Shown here piece after piece: positions 24,646-36,167 of a DNA stretch of 64,000 nucleotides. Position numbers and translations under genes: made by a program. This DNA is from Gigaspora rosea (taxonomy: Eukaryota > Glomeromycota > Glomeromycetes > Diversisporales > Gigasporaceae). The DNA is taken from NCBI GenBank assembly GCA_003550325.1, contig QKWP01000063.1, forward strand, positions 83,420-147,419, given 5' to 3'. The first letter of the stretch is position 1. Each line of letters opens with the position of its first letter. A model generated the notes under the pieces. That model was not told where the DNA came from, did not search any database, and worked only from the letters and a program-made list of their open reading frames with translations.

Positions 24646-25167
24646 TCTGGCAATTTATGATTATGGCCTGATCATCCTCCCTCTATAATAGACTTTAGAT
24701 CAAAACAAAAATAATCTAATAAAAAAAATTTTTCTTACTTTTTTAAATAAACGAAAAAAATTCTTCAGGTATTATTTTTTTTAAAAAACAACTTTCTTTC
24801 ACTTTATACATATTATAAAAGATACTTCAAATTTTTTTTTAATGCCCAAATCAAGAGCTTGAATAGTAATCTCAAAACGCATGCAATTTCATCTGGGACT
24901 GGTAAAATAAAGAAAAATGACATTTCTGAGCCAAGTTAATGAAACAGTATTGCGAAAAAAGCTGCTCCAAAGTGTTAAAACAATAGCACAAAGGTAATTT
25001 TCTTTATTTTTTTAAAAAAATTTTATTTATTAAACATCCAATTATAATAGTTAAGAATTTTTATTTAATATCTGTTCCAGATAATACTGGTAAATATGAA
25101 AATTGAAATTCTCAAAATAAAAAAATTTTTTGCAGGAAAACATTTAATAATTGCATGTTTTATTTTT
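24646..25167. other. AT-rich region, nothing recognised
   Basis: T- and A-runs with no open frame or repeat that I can support. It ends at the LINE copy 2 target duplication. Confidence 0.5.
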
Positions 25168-25407
25168 AATTGTCTACAATTGAGATCAGAATGATGCACT
25201 CTTTCCGGTTAGGCCTGTAAATCATAAATAAACAAAACACAGATTCAGAAAATAAACAAAGTATAGTCAAGTGCCATTAATTAAAGCTGCCCTAAGGGCC
25301 AGGGAACGATCCACTCTGTTAAACAGTCACTACTAGTAAACATAAGTAAAAGAAAAGGAACACCCATACTTTCGATACCGGAAGTATTCCATAACTTCCT
25401 CTCAACT

Positions 25408-27585
25408 ATGGCGTCTCAACCCGAGAACCGCCCAGAACCTATGCCAGATATCCAACCAACTACTTATCAAGATGTTGTCGCACCTACTAATGACGCAATC
25501 ACTGCTTCTTTGGCACCTCCACAAAAAAAAATAAAGAAAATTCACAGTCCTACCCAACAGAACACGCCACCCCCTCCTCTCACCACTGACAAAAATGAAA
25601 AAAGTGGGGATTACAGCATACCCCCGACAGATTTCACAATGACATCACCTATGCACATCACCACAACAACAGTGGGAACATCACAGACTACCACCATACC
25701 CAGAACACCCCTCAACACAACAACCGTGAGAAAAGGGAATTTCACTCCCTCACAAGACTCGGTTCCCGACTCCTTGGCCCCTGACCCACCCAAAACCAAT
25801 ACCCCGACCCAACTAAACCCTGGTTCAATGTGGGAAGACAACCCATGGCATGAGAAATCTCGACTACAATTACCTCCGACCGATACTGATTTGATGGACA
25901 CAGAGTCGAATGCTACAATCGAGCCAAATGACACCGACCCCCAACCCCGGACACTTTACAGCCAGGCCCACAAACGAAAGACAAAACACATCCCACGAAC
26001 TGATGAGGAATGGTATACAGCTACTCTTAGGGTTAAAGCAAATAGAAGAACCTTAGAAATAGACAGACAAACCTGGAACTACGAAAGCATTCTCAACGCT
26101 TTTGATTCCCCAGAAGAACTGGAAAAATTTTTTGAACATAAACTCGGTCATAAGCCATCTAAGATCAACATTCCTGAGGCCATCAACCAGAAAATCACAT
26201 ACCTCGATACAGCCTTTTTCCGCTCCTTCTCCAGATCAAAAGAAACTGCACCACAACACCAAAGAGAATTCGAATCTCTCTTCAAGATGTCACTAGAAAA
26301 ATACCGCAGGTTCCATGGCGTTAAGTTCATCAATAAATCTAACCGTCAACAGATATATGAAAAACTATGCACAAAAATTGCTATAGACTACATCTGCAAT
26401 ATGGATTTCATTTCTCTAAAACCTCATGATTGTACCTGTCGTCTGTTCTACTGCCTTTACTTGGCCAAATTAACTCCTACGGTTACATTCGAACAAACTA
26501 GGACCCACCTAATTGCTGCCCACAGCTCAATTCGCGAACCACTTCCTGAGGAACCCCACTTGATAGACCAGGATTTTCTCGCGGCCTTGCCACAACCACT
26601 CCCACTAACTAGTAGAAAACACATCAGAACTACAGTTACCGCTCTGCGGAAAATATACAACTTCGAACAGCTCCCAGATACTTACTTCGACCTTCCCAAC
26701 GCGCTCCTACCAGAACGGTTAGAAGACCTACACCCTACCGTTAGAAATTTATTCCCGATCTCAGACTGGTCTGAGTTAAAACATTTAAGTGACTACAGGC
26801 AAAAACTACAGACTTATTACAAACTTGAGGAGAAAATCCCACCACAATATTTTGACTTGCCTGCAGGGAAAGAAAGACTCCCACATACACCACAAGCCCT
26901 CAACTCAGCTACAAGACACCTCTTCCCTTGTGCACCACAGAGTGAAGAAGAATTTCAACAGCTTATTGCGACACTGCGTGAACATTACTCCTTTAGACGT
27001 TTACCTTCGGACTACTTCAAACCCCGTGGGAAATTACCATCTGACCCTACCTCCATTGAAACTAAACTTACCTATACTTTCCCAATCTGCGACACACAAC
27101 TCGCCATAGAATTCATAAATGAAATCAAAGATAGATACCGATTTAACCTTCCCCTGCCTCTTCAATACATGACCTGCAACCCCACGGACAAACCTTCTCT
27201 ACCAGAAAGACATGAAGACGTTACACTTTGTAACATCACGGTCCCTATTAGATCCCCGAGAATACTTGTTGCAACTGCTCGTCAACTACGACAATTTTAT
27301 TTCTTTCATAAAATCCCGGCTACCTGGATCGAAATCACTAATAACGACAAAAATGACAAACCCACTCTCCCGTCTGATATCACAGAAGCAAATAATATCC
27401 TAACAATGACCGAAGGCTATTGGCATATAGAACTCCCAATTACAAACTATGCACATATTACACCTATAATTGAAACTCTGCGACAATTCTTCCGCTTTCG
27501 CAGCTTCCCAACAAACTTCATCGATGTACCCGACCTACCCGGACCAACTTGGGATATGGTCGACAACTACGCACCACTATCATGA
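25408..27585 (+). CDS. LINE copy 2 ORF1 protein, intact, with tandem ~55-residue modules
   Basis: A 725-codon ORF starts at the ATG at 25408 (MASQPENRPEP). Residues 1-190 are Pro/Thr/Ser-rich and disordered. Residues 210-400 form a conserved block (ITYLDTAFFRSFSRS) shared with copy 1. From about residue 400 to 715 five to six modules follow. Each has a helix ending in L+xxYxFxxLP, then YFDLP-like, a proline-rich linker with LP, and FPI-like. Examples are LRKIYNFEQLPDTYFDLP, LQTYYKLEEKIPPQYFDLP and LREHYSFRRLPSDYF. No CCHC zinc knuckle or RRM is visible, unlike most LINE ORF1 proteins. ORF1 proteins normally bind the element RNA; here the modules are the candidate RNA- or self-binding part (inference). 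The stop overlaps the ORF2 start as ATGA. Confidence 0.85.
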   Translation: MASQPENRPEPMPDIQPTTYQDVVAPTNDAITASLAPPQKKIKKIHSPTQQNTPPPPLTTDKNEKSGDYSIPPTDFTMTSPMHITTTTVGTSQTTTIPRTPLNTTTVRKGNFTPSQDSVPDSLAPDPPKTNTPTQLNPGSMWEDNPWHEKSRLQLPPTDTDLMDTESNATIEPNDTDPQPRTLYSQAHKRKTKHIPRTDEEWYTATLRVKANRRTLEIDRQTWNYESILNAFDSPEELEKFFEHKLGHKPSKINIPEAINQKITYLDTAFFRSFSRSKETAPQHQREFESLFKMSLEKYRRFHGVKFINKSNRQQIYEKLCTKIAIDYICNMDFISLKPHDCTCRLFYCLYLAKLTPTVTFEQTRTHLIAAHSSIREPLPEEPHLIDQDFLAALPQPLPLTSRKHIRTTVTALRKIYNFEQLPDTYFDLPNALLPERLEDLHPTVRNLFPISDWSELKHLSDYRQKLQTYYKLEEKIPPQYFDLPAGKERLPHTPQALNSATRHLFPCAPQSEEEFQQLIATLREHYSFRRLPSDYFKPRGKLPSDPTSIETKLTYTFPICDTQLAIEFINEIKDRYRFNLPLPLQYMTCNPTDKPSLPERHEDVTLCNITVPIRSPRILVATARQLRQFYFFHKIPATWIEITNNDKNDKPTLPSDITEANNILTMTEGYWHIELPITNYAHITPIIETLRQFFRFRSFPTNFIDVPDLPGPTWDMVDNYAPLS
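27582..27585 (+). promoter_or_regulatory. ATGA stop/start overlap between ORF1 and ORF2
   Basis: The ORF1 stop TGA (27583-27585) shares bases with an ATG (27582-27584) that opens the ORF2 frame (MSSRLMDNSKVPQNE). ORF2 is thus in the -1 frame with no spacer. Overlapping stop/start codons let ribosomes terminate and reinitiate in some LINEs, such as SART1. That use here is inferred. Confidence 0.6.
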
Positions 27586-30500
27586 GCTCACGATTAATGG
27601 ACAACTCAAAAGTACCACAAAATGAACTACTAATTACAAGTGACATTCTTGAACAACAACCACTAGAACATGACACTGAACAAACGCAATTCCTATTTAA
27701 CGAAGGCATCAATATTGTCACACATAATATCCGTGGTGCCTCACAACTAGCAAAATTACAATCTTGGATCGAATTTGCCACTGACTCTAATATGCATATA
27801 ATTTCACTAACGGAGACTAAATTAACCGAAAGCAGGTCTAAAGGCCTTACTAATCCAAAATACTACATCTACACTTCTAACTTCCAACCCACACAGCCAC
27901 AACAACGAGAAGCTAGTTTGGGCACTGCGTTGATGATATGCAGACCCTACAACCCTACATCCATAACATACAGATTTGGCCTGGCACGGCAATCCTTATT
28001 GATTTCTTCTTCCCCGCTAAGAATAGATTGAGAGTTATCTCAACTTACCTCCCCTCGAATCACCCTACATTAAATAAAAAGACACAAGAAAGAATCCTCT
28101 CATGGTATCGAGAAGCAAAGACCCGCAATTGGAATATCCTCATACTTGGCGACTTCAACGCTAATCCCATTAGGGACAAAAAACATCCATTATTTGTAAA
28201 TCTCCACACGGTCAACGCTACTAGCCTCCTACAATTCCATACAATTACCACACCGACCTGGTCAAACTCATCCTCCTCAAGCCAAATCGACGATATATGG
28301 TGTAGCCCTGACATCCTCCTAGATCTCGACCCGCCAAAGATTCTGGACGCATCTCACATTACCGACAGTAATCACAGAATTCTGATAACCAAATGGCACT
28401 CAAATATCACCCCACACAGAACACCTAGAAATAAACGCAAGAAAAGGAAAATATACCACTATAACAAAATGAAACCTGAAAATTGGGAAACCTTTACCAG
28501 CCAAGTTAATAAATATTTTAGCGAACACCCTGCCCCATCAGAACAATCTACATGGAATTCGTCACTACTCAATAAGACTTGGAATAGATGGACTTCAGAA
28601 CTTAAAAATATAATTAATGAAAATATACCATTTACTTACTCTGCACCTACAACATACTACGCCTTATTGCTAAAAGCAACCAAATTACATATCGCAATCA
28701 AAACCCTAAACAAATGTCTACGACACCTGACTTCCGGCTCACAAATAGACTTACCCTTTGTCAACAACCTACTTAACAAAACCACCAAATTATCAGATAT
28801 TGAAATAACCCCCCTACTATACACTGACATCAACAACTCTCTCCAACCTACCATCCATAAGCTAAAACAAATAAAACAAACAATATGGACAGCTAGAAAC
28901 CTCGAAAAACAGATAGAACAAAATAAGCGTATCGATTCTTTTGTCAATAAAAGTTATCTAGACTTCTCACAAAACACGAGCCGAATAATAGATAGCATAC
29001 TACAAAAGAAAACTGAAGCAGTTCGTACAGACAAGGTCATCCTACCGGACCAAGTAATTACAAATAAAGAAGAAATTAAACAACACATACAATCGCATTT
29101 TAAATCATGGACCCGACACAACCCACCACAAGAAGACTACAAAGCGGAATGGGAGGAAGCTTATTCTCCCATAAAGAAGATAGACCCTACTATATATGAC
29201 CCATTATCCCAAGCGATCACTATAGAAGAATTAACTGACACTATCTCTAATGCCCCAAGAGCTAAAGCAACTGGACCCAACCTGATAGCTAACGAAATAC
29301 TACAACACCTACCCAGATCTGCTCTAAACTTCTTACTACTTATCTTCAATAAATGCCTAGAACTCAATATTGTCCCAGAACAATAGCTAAAGGCAAACAT
29401 TTGGCCGATACCAAAAAAACCAAAATACAATTACGACCTACACACCACTTGTCCTATTACCCTGATCGACCACACCCGGAAAATATTTACCAAAATCTTA
29501 ACCCACCGAATTACCTCAATACTACAACGCTATGATGTATTATCCCCTCTCAACTTCGCAGTATTCCCTCACCAATCTACCCTACAACCGGTGTCCCAAC
29601 TCACACACATCCTTGAAGATGCCATTACTAACAATAAGGAGATTTGGGCCCTCTCCCAGGACATGTCAAAGGCATTTGACTCAGTCCACATACCTACACT
29701 CACATTAGCCCTTCAAAGAATAAAATTACCCCAAACAACCATTGACCTGCTAATCTTCCTACTTTCACACCACACTAATAGAGTGATTACAGATATCGGA
29801 CTTACCGAACCCTATGCTGTACTGGATGGGATTGACCAGGGAGAAACCTTCTCCCTGGTATTATGGAAAATATATTACGACCCTCTCATCACCACAATCC
29901 AATACAAATACGAAGGATACGTTTCTACACTGCTCACAACTCCACCCAAAAACATCCATTACTCAATCATGGCATATATGGACGACTCCCTCTGGATTGC
30001 TCCGGATAAGCTCACTCTCACAAAAATTCTACAAACAGCCACTTCCTTTTATAAATATAACAATATAAAAGTGAACCCTACAAAATTCACTTTATTGACT
30101 AATACCACTACCACCTCTGTGGAAATAATCTTTGACAATACTATCATTCCGGCAACAAAATCAGATACCCCCTCAAATATCTGGGTACTTGGTTTTCTAC
30201 CACCCCCAAACCAAAAGCTACACAGCGAACGATAATTGCCGAAATGAAAACGAACCTTCATAATCTAGAATTTGCCCGTATTACTGAAAAACAAGCTATC
30301 TACGTCATCAACCACGTTCTTATCCCTCGACTTCAGTACCGTCTATACTCATCCTACCTGCTCCCATCCCAACTTAATTCATTAATAAATCTTTGTATCA
30401 AAATTGTCAAACAGAAAGGCAGACTCGCTAGAGGATTACCGAACTCATTCCTCACCTGTCCTGGCATATACGAATTAAAGGATCTAAAACAAGCCCAATC

Positions 30501-32468
30501 TACAACACTAATATCCACCCTTTCAAAAAACCTGAACCACCCTAACTTCCACAATTCATACCTCAAACTCCGCTTACAACAACTACAGGACGCAACTCTC
30601 GATAATACATCAATCCTAGAAAAACCCCAACATTCCCTACCTCCCAAATATATACCCACACCGCACAATCAATCTCAGCAATGCACGAACTTGGAATACA
30701 ATTTACACGACCCCTTTTACAGTGGCCCATTCCAACCACTTTACTGGGCACATCAATCAACACACTCCTTGATGTCCACCCCAAGAAAGCAATACTAAAA
30801 CAATATCTTAACAAACACAACATTACCTGTATTGAACAATTCTTAGACCACAAAAACACAGAACTGCTGACCTGGCAGGAATACCATCATAATATCAGAA
30901 CAATCCCCAGAGGCCGCACCCCAAAATGGTTTTACACCCTGCAAGAATTAATTAGAGGGAAAACCACCTCTTCAACAGAATACATAACCCCTAATCCATT
31001 CACGATACAAAAATGAACCCCGAAGAAAAAAGGCTGGATCATCACTTCTGACTTAATAATCGCAAAAATCTACAATCCTTTCAAAACACAAATCAAAGGA
31101 TGACACTTCATTCGAGCCACTAATTCTAATAGCATCCGGCCCTGCCCTGGCTGTAAGCTCAAAAATTCTGCACTACAAAACAAAAAATGCTACCTTTCCT
31201 TAAATCCTAATCAAATCTACAATCTCCAAATTGATTGCCGATTAACAATTCATGCTAACTGGAAATCTATCAAAAACGCTGTCACCTCCCTCCCGTCAAA
31301 ATACCAACCTAATGCACCAATAACAAACAATACACCCAGACCTCTAACTGTTTTCTCTAACCCCCCAAAAACTTTATGGGAACAACTCACTTCAGAAAAT
31401 TTCAACAAAAAGAAACTGTTAATACAGATTACTGTAACAAAGATACATAACCACACCCCTTCAGATAGACCTGTAGCAACTTGCAAAATCAGTTCTGCCA
31501 CCCCATTCAACTGTTACAACCTATCATGGCCTTCCTCTTCAAATGCCTTGATTACATCTCTTTCCTTTGCTCTCTCCTTTACAAGCAATAGAACAAACTT
31601 GCATATAATCACTAATACCAAATCATTCCAACAAACCCTACAACTAATTACACAGTCAGGATTTAAAGACTTACAATACCTTGATAAACTACAAAACGCA
31701 CTCTCATTACGAACTCTCCTAGCTCTAATAGGCGATCGAAAAATTTCAACATCATTTGATAAAGACCTCAAAATCAACACTACAACTGATCCATTTCCAC
31801 TTGACCTCATACCACAGTATTACTTATACAACAAATTCACCCAACTACTCCTCAATACCTATTGTACTCACTTAATGAAAGACAACTTACGTTTGATTCA
31901 CAATAACACCAACTACACCTACTGGCGAAACCAACAACGAAATTCGATTTGGAATGAACAACTAGGAAACATTAACTGGAACAACACTATTACATACCTC
32001 TCTTTAGAAGACAAACCACAAACACTATCAACTAACCCTGCCTCCTCTAAATTAAAAAACTTTAAGGTTAAACTCATTGCCGAAGAAATACCCACACACC
32101 TAATTCTCCACTTTAGAGACCCAAAGAAGAACCCAAGTCACTTATGTCCCCGGTGCTATTCTGCATCCGAAGATGTTGCACACTTACTAATCTGCTTAGC
32201 CAACCCCACGAACTTCCTTACCGAAATCAAATATATACTCAATAGATTAGCTGACAAAAATAATTTACAACTTCTCAATCCTGATAATTTTATTAGATGC
32301 TACAAAGAACTTCATATAGAAAAGAAAGTCCCTATCGGACTAATCACTAATATCACTCTGGCTCCCTTCCACACTACCACCCAACAAAAGAAGTACACCC
32401 CACTACTACACCACCTCATCGTCGAATATATCTACAAGAATATTTGGATACCCTCCCATGCCGCCTGA
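27582..32468 (+). pseudogene. LINE copy 2 ORF2: AP endonuclease, reverse transcriptase, zinc knuckle
   Basis: Segments are 27582-28031, 27938-30235 (TAG at 29384), 30244-30798 and 30660-32468 (TGA at 31014 and about 31101). Endonuclease motifs are THNIRG, SLTETKL, STYLPS, LGDFNAN, SQIDDIW and ITDSNH. RT motifs are QDMSKAFDSVH and AYMDDSLW. The C-terminal pattern CPRCY...H...C has C-x2-C-x8-H-x3-C, as in copy 1. The TAG at 29384 and the TGA at 31014 both sit where copy 1 has TGG (Trp). One frameshift, near 30172, lies in a run of five C. Only about three indels and three stops separate it from an open ORF2, so it decayed recently, or some breaks are sequence errors. Confidence 0.85.
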
Positions 32469-32619
32469 CACAACGAAGCAGTTCCCAACCCGACACCCAT
32501 ACCTGCTCCTACCTTCACAAAAACGAAACCACCCACTCCTCTGCAACTACAAACTAATATCCTATATCACATCGCGAACTGCAAAACACCGAACAAAATC
32601 CTTTTTGAATCCATAGCCT

Positions 32620-32765
32620 AGAGGTCTATTCGACCATTCTAGCAAAGAATAGGTCGAGGGTAAATCAGCCCTTACTTCTATCTCCCCTTAGTAATAATAC
32701 CCTGCATGTAACTTTTGATGTAACACATATTATAAACTTAATAAAGAAATAGAGGATAGACCTCT
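32620..32765 (+). other. LINE copy 2 structured 3' end
   Basis: The closing stem pairs AGAGGTCTAT (32620-32629) with ATAGACCTCT (32756-32765), 10 bp. The inner hairpin pairs CGACCATT (32631-32638) with AATAGGTCG (32648-32656), with one bulged base, around CTAGCAAAG. Relative to copy 1 the ninth closing pair is A-T instead of T-A, a compensatory change that supports real pairing. Confidence 0.7.
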
Positions 32766-32796
32766 CTTTAAAAAAAAAAAAATTGTCTACAATTGA

Positions 32797-33131
32797 AAAA
32801 AACATAATTAATTACTTTCTCAAGTACTTTTCATTGCTTATACAAATTTGAGTACTTTGTTCTGGCCCTACAATTTTATTGTCGTTAAAACTGTATCACA
32901 ATTTTGAAGTTTGGTTCAAAAATTTGATATTTGGCAAGGCCTCCAACACATCATGAAATTACCTGATAGTGAAATTTAACTAATTCCAGATCAGTACAAA
33001 AATTAAAACAAATAATCTGGATATTTAGCAAGGCCAAAATTACCTGATAGTAAATCTCAGATCATTTCGAAAATTAAAGCACTGTTCCAAAATTAGTCAA
33101 AAAATATCAAGGTGTTGCTGCACCATGATCA
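32797..33131. repeat. AT-rich flank with a ~95-bp spaced direct repeat
   Basis: GCAAGGCC followed by AAATTACCTGATAGT occurs at about 32933 and again at about 33028. The two copies differ in spacing and a few bases. No coding sequence is visible. Confidence 0.5.
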
Positions 33132-33133
33132 TA

Positions 33134-33387
33134 TGGGCTAGGTCTGCAAAAGGGACGAAATTGACAATTTTTTCAAAGAATGTTTTTTTTACATAAATCA
33201 ATTTAAAATAAGATTAGAATCATTTTTACTTAAGATACAAAGGCAGTTATGTTAATAAAATTTTGCACTATAGCTTCTTAAAGTTTGTATTTTCTTATGA
33301 TTTATTATAAGATTTACAACATAAAAATTGATTTTCAGAAGATCTTTTTTTTTGTCAATTTCGTTCCTTTTTGCAGCACCTAGCCCA
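33134..33387. mobile_element. 254-bp MITE with ~37-bp TIRs
   Basis: Left end TGGGCTAGGTCTGCAAAAGG and right end (read inward) TGGGCTAGGTGCTGCAAAAA extend to ACGAAATTGACAA on both sides. TA flanks both ends (33132-33133 and 33388-33389). It is a non-autonomous element of the TA-duplicating (Tc1/mariner-like) kind. Confidence 0.7.
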
Positions 33388-33957
33388 TATATGTTTGCCA
33401 GATAAATTAGTAATATTTTGCAAGACCGATACACTAATGAACTAATGAAACTAATGAAAATGCACTACCTTATATCACAAATCTAGAATTGTTCAGAAAG
33501 AATGATGAATATTTTTCAAAATAAGAAGTTTTATAAATTGAGATTATTGTTTGTAGTGTTATATAAAATAGATTAATAATTATAGAATAGATTGTTATAT
33601 ATGTATTAAGATACAAACTTAAAATCAGAATATATTGGTTTTTTTAGTTGTTTAACTGAATTTTTCAAATTTATTATTTAAATTATTAATATTCTGCAAA
33701 AATTTATTTATACAGCAATAAGTGTAGTTATTAGAACACCAAGCAGGAATTTTAGTTAAAATTTAGTAATAAAACAAAGAAATGAAAAATATTGGATACT
33801 ACTTTAATATTATTAAAAATTGAGTCAATTAAACAGTCATATATATGAAAAAGATTTAATCCAAATAACTACACGAATTATTAAATTTTTATAAAAGTAT
33901 TTCCACAACATTTGAATTAATAATTACAGAATCAATAAAGAATAAGAGTTTTACTAA

Positions 33958-34296
33958 AACGCACCTATGGTGTTTTACACCATGTTACACAAAACCATTA
34001 GAATAGCCAATCAAAATTTAAGATCAGGTGTAACATAAAATTTCGGTTTTTTTGTTTATTTTTTAAAAAACATCATATCTCTAAAGTTTGCTTATGAAAC
34101 CACTTTTGGAGCTCTAATAAAAAAAATTCCTTGCTAAATTTTGGTATAAACTATGCCTCCTGCCCCATTCCAGGTCTCACCCTAACCTTAAGGTAATAAA
34201 AATTTATTTTTTGTTTTATAAAGTTTATTTTTGTTTTTGTTACACAGATTTGTAAATCTAATTTATCTATGGTGGTAAAACACCATAAGTGCGTTT
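33958..34296. mobile_element. 339-bp MITE with TA target duplication
   Basis: Left end AAACGCACCTATGGTGTTTT and right end (inward) AAACGCACTTATGGTGTTTT are flanked by TA (33956-33957 and 34297-34298). The interior is AT-rich with no ORF. It is a Tc1/mariner-like non-autonomous element. Confidence 0.75.
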
Positions 34297-34298
34297 TA

Positions 34299-35160
34299 TA
34301 ATAATTGAAGAATAATTATTATTTAAATTATTAGCTAATCTATTAACGCTTTTATCTATATTCACATTTGTAGAAGTTTTATTAGTTTTATCAATAAGGA
34401 ATGATACTTTAGCTTTTGACTATTATTAAATGGATTTGATATATATTGATCTTTTTGTATTGGCAAAAAAAACACAATAAACGGTGAGTTACATTGAGTG
34501 GTTATAGATTTGTATATACTACAATAATAGGTATTGATTGACAAGAGAGAATTATATGCTTCAGTATAACTATTCAGCATGTTTGTACTATTGTATTTGA
34601 CATATATAAGAAGAATTCATTGAATATTTAAACCAAAATCGTAGTTACAGGGGCCGAATTATCAACAAGTTTAATGGTAAATCCAATAACAATAAGTTAC
34701 TTTTTTAGATTGACAAAAAAATTTAGAGCTTAAAAATAGTAATACATACTTTGATAAGCCAAATTAAACATAAGCAGTACAGTTCATTCATACTCCATCA
34801 TATGGAGAAAAAAGAACACTTCTGATTGGGCAGAAATGCTAGTAGTAAAAATCTTTATTCAATCGGTTTACAAAAAATCACATCCAATTAATTTTTTTTA
34901 CATAAATACATGAAATTAAAGATCAGAAACTTTCATAAATAGATGCTTAATTCATTTATTTAGTTCTTGATCAAACTTTCTAAGAATCTATTTATGTAAT
35001 TATAAGATCCTAATTATACTGTTAATAAATCATAAATGTAATTAAACTAAAGTCCAGCGTTAATATAATTAAAAGAATACTTTACCTAAAAAACCAGAAT
35101 TATGATTATAAAATACTCATCTCTATCAAACAAACTTTATAAATTATTCTTTATCTAAAT
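34299..35160. other. AT-rich region, nothing recognised
   Basis: The open frame at 34362-34580 has no support. No inverted or tandem structure of note was found. Confidence 0.45.
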
Positions 35161-35162
35161 TA

Positions 35163-35518
35163 GGCCACGCAAAGTTAATTTTCGTTTTGCACAACCTGTT
35201 GACCCAATTTTTCCAAAAAAAAATTTTTTAAATTCCTATTGTGCTAATTATTCTATTTTTGCATTTAATTTTTTTTCAGTATCACCCGATGATGACCTTA
35301 ATTTTTCAGAATTACCCGATAGGTCCGATAAAAACAAATCAAAATTTTCTGATTCTATGTTATGCAAGCCGAAGAATTAACTTTGCGTGATTTTAAATGT
35401 AAACATAATGTCAACATGAATTAATTTAGGCCACAAAATTAATTTAAAATAAAAAAAATCTAACCCTCCGACCAGAATTTTGAGATTATACAAACGAAAA
35501 ATTAACTTTGCGTGGCCT
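35163..35518. mobile_element. ~356-bp MITE, GGCCACGCAAAGTTAATTTT ends
   Basis: Left end GGCCACGCAAAGTTAATTTT and right end AATTAACTTTGCGTGGCC are inverted repeats, with TA beside each. A third partial copy of the end (GAATTAACTTTGCGTGATTT) lies inside at about 35370-35390, so it may be two elements in tandem or nested. A diverged relative of its left half lies at 36391. Confidence 0.7.
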
Positions 35519-35901
35519 TACTTTTAAGAATTATTTAATATGCATTTATATATTTTGTCAAAAAATAAATAGATAGATGAACCTCACTTTGCTAGGCAGT
35601 CACACACATATATAACTGTTTTATATGTACATACATATGCACATTATATACATATACAAAAAATATTATCATTCCACAATTTTTTACTATATATATTAAT
35701 AAGAAATTTTAATAAGGCTGCATTTTTGTGTAATAACTTTCACGTGACGTGCCAGATTTCTAATGTATACAGTAAAAATAAAATGTCCTCGACTACACTT
35801 TGGACAATGATACATATGTGAAAATTTAATTGGACAATCGGGTGACAACAATATTCCTTTTAAGAGAAGTTATAATTTTGAATGCTAGACCTGCTTATAT
35901 A

Positions 35902-35976
35902 GCTGAGTTGTCTAGGTGGTATGTAAGACCTAGGGTAAGACTCTGATGATCGGGAGTTCAATACCCAGAGGCAGCA
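35902..35976 (+). repeat. tRNA-like remnant (tRNA pseudogene or SINE head)
   Basis: An A-box-like TTGTCTAGGTGG and a B-box-like GAGTTCAATACCC have tRNA-like spacing, with a partly pairing GCTG/CAGC acceptor. The T-stem pairs poorly, so it is not a functional tRNA. Class II (Leu/Ser-like) spacing is possible. Confidence 0.4.
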
Positions 35977-36167
35977 ATTTTCTTTTGTAATTTTTAATAA
36001 TTTTTAAAATTTTAACTCGTGATCCACTGATCAATGATACCAAATATGGAAATTAATTCTAGATCGTTCTATTAAAATTTGATTAGCTGACAATCATGCT
36101 TTATAGCTAAATCTTTTGATCTTTCTAGTACATACGTAACCCGGTCATGACTAGTAACTTTAGACAC

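Larger units (their letters stand above)
25184..32780 (+). mobile_element. LINE (non-LTR) retrotransposon copy 2, 7.6 kb, with 16-bp target duplication
   Basis: The target duplication AATTGTCTACAATTGA is exact at 25168-25183 and 32781-32796, which fixes both ends. The order is 5' UTR (25184-25407), intact ORF1, ORF2 with AP endonuclease, RT and zinc knuckle, then a structured 3' UTR ending CCTCTCTTT plus poly(A). ACTCTTTCC at 25198 matches the copy 1 leader. The target sequence is itself a near-palindrome. ORF2 is broken by a few point changes, so this copy is young relative to copy 1 but not autonomous as read. Confidence 0.9.
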
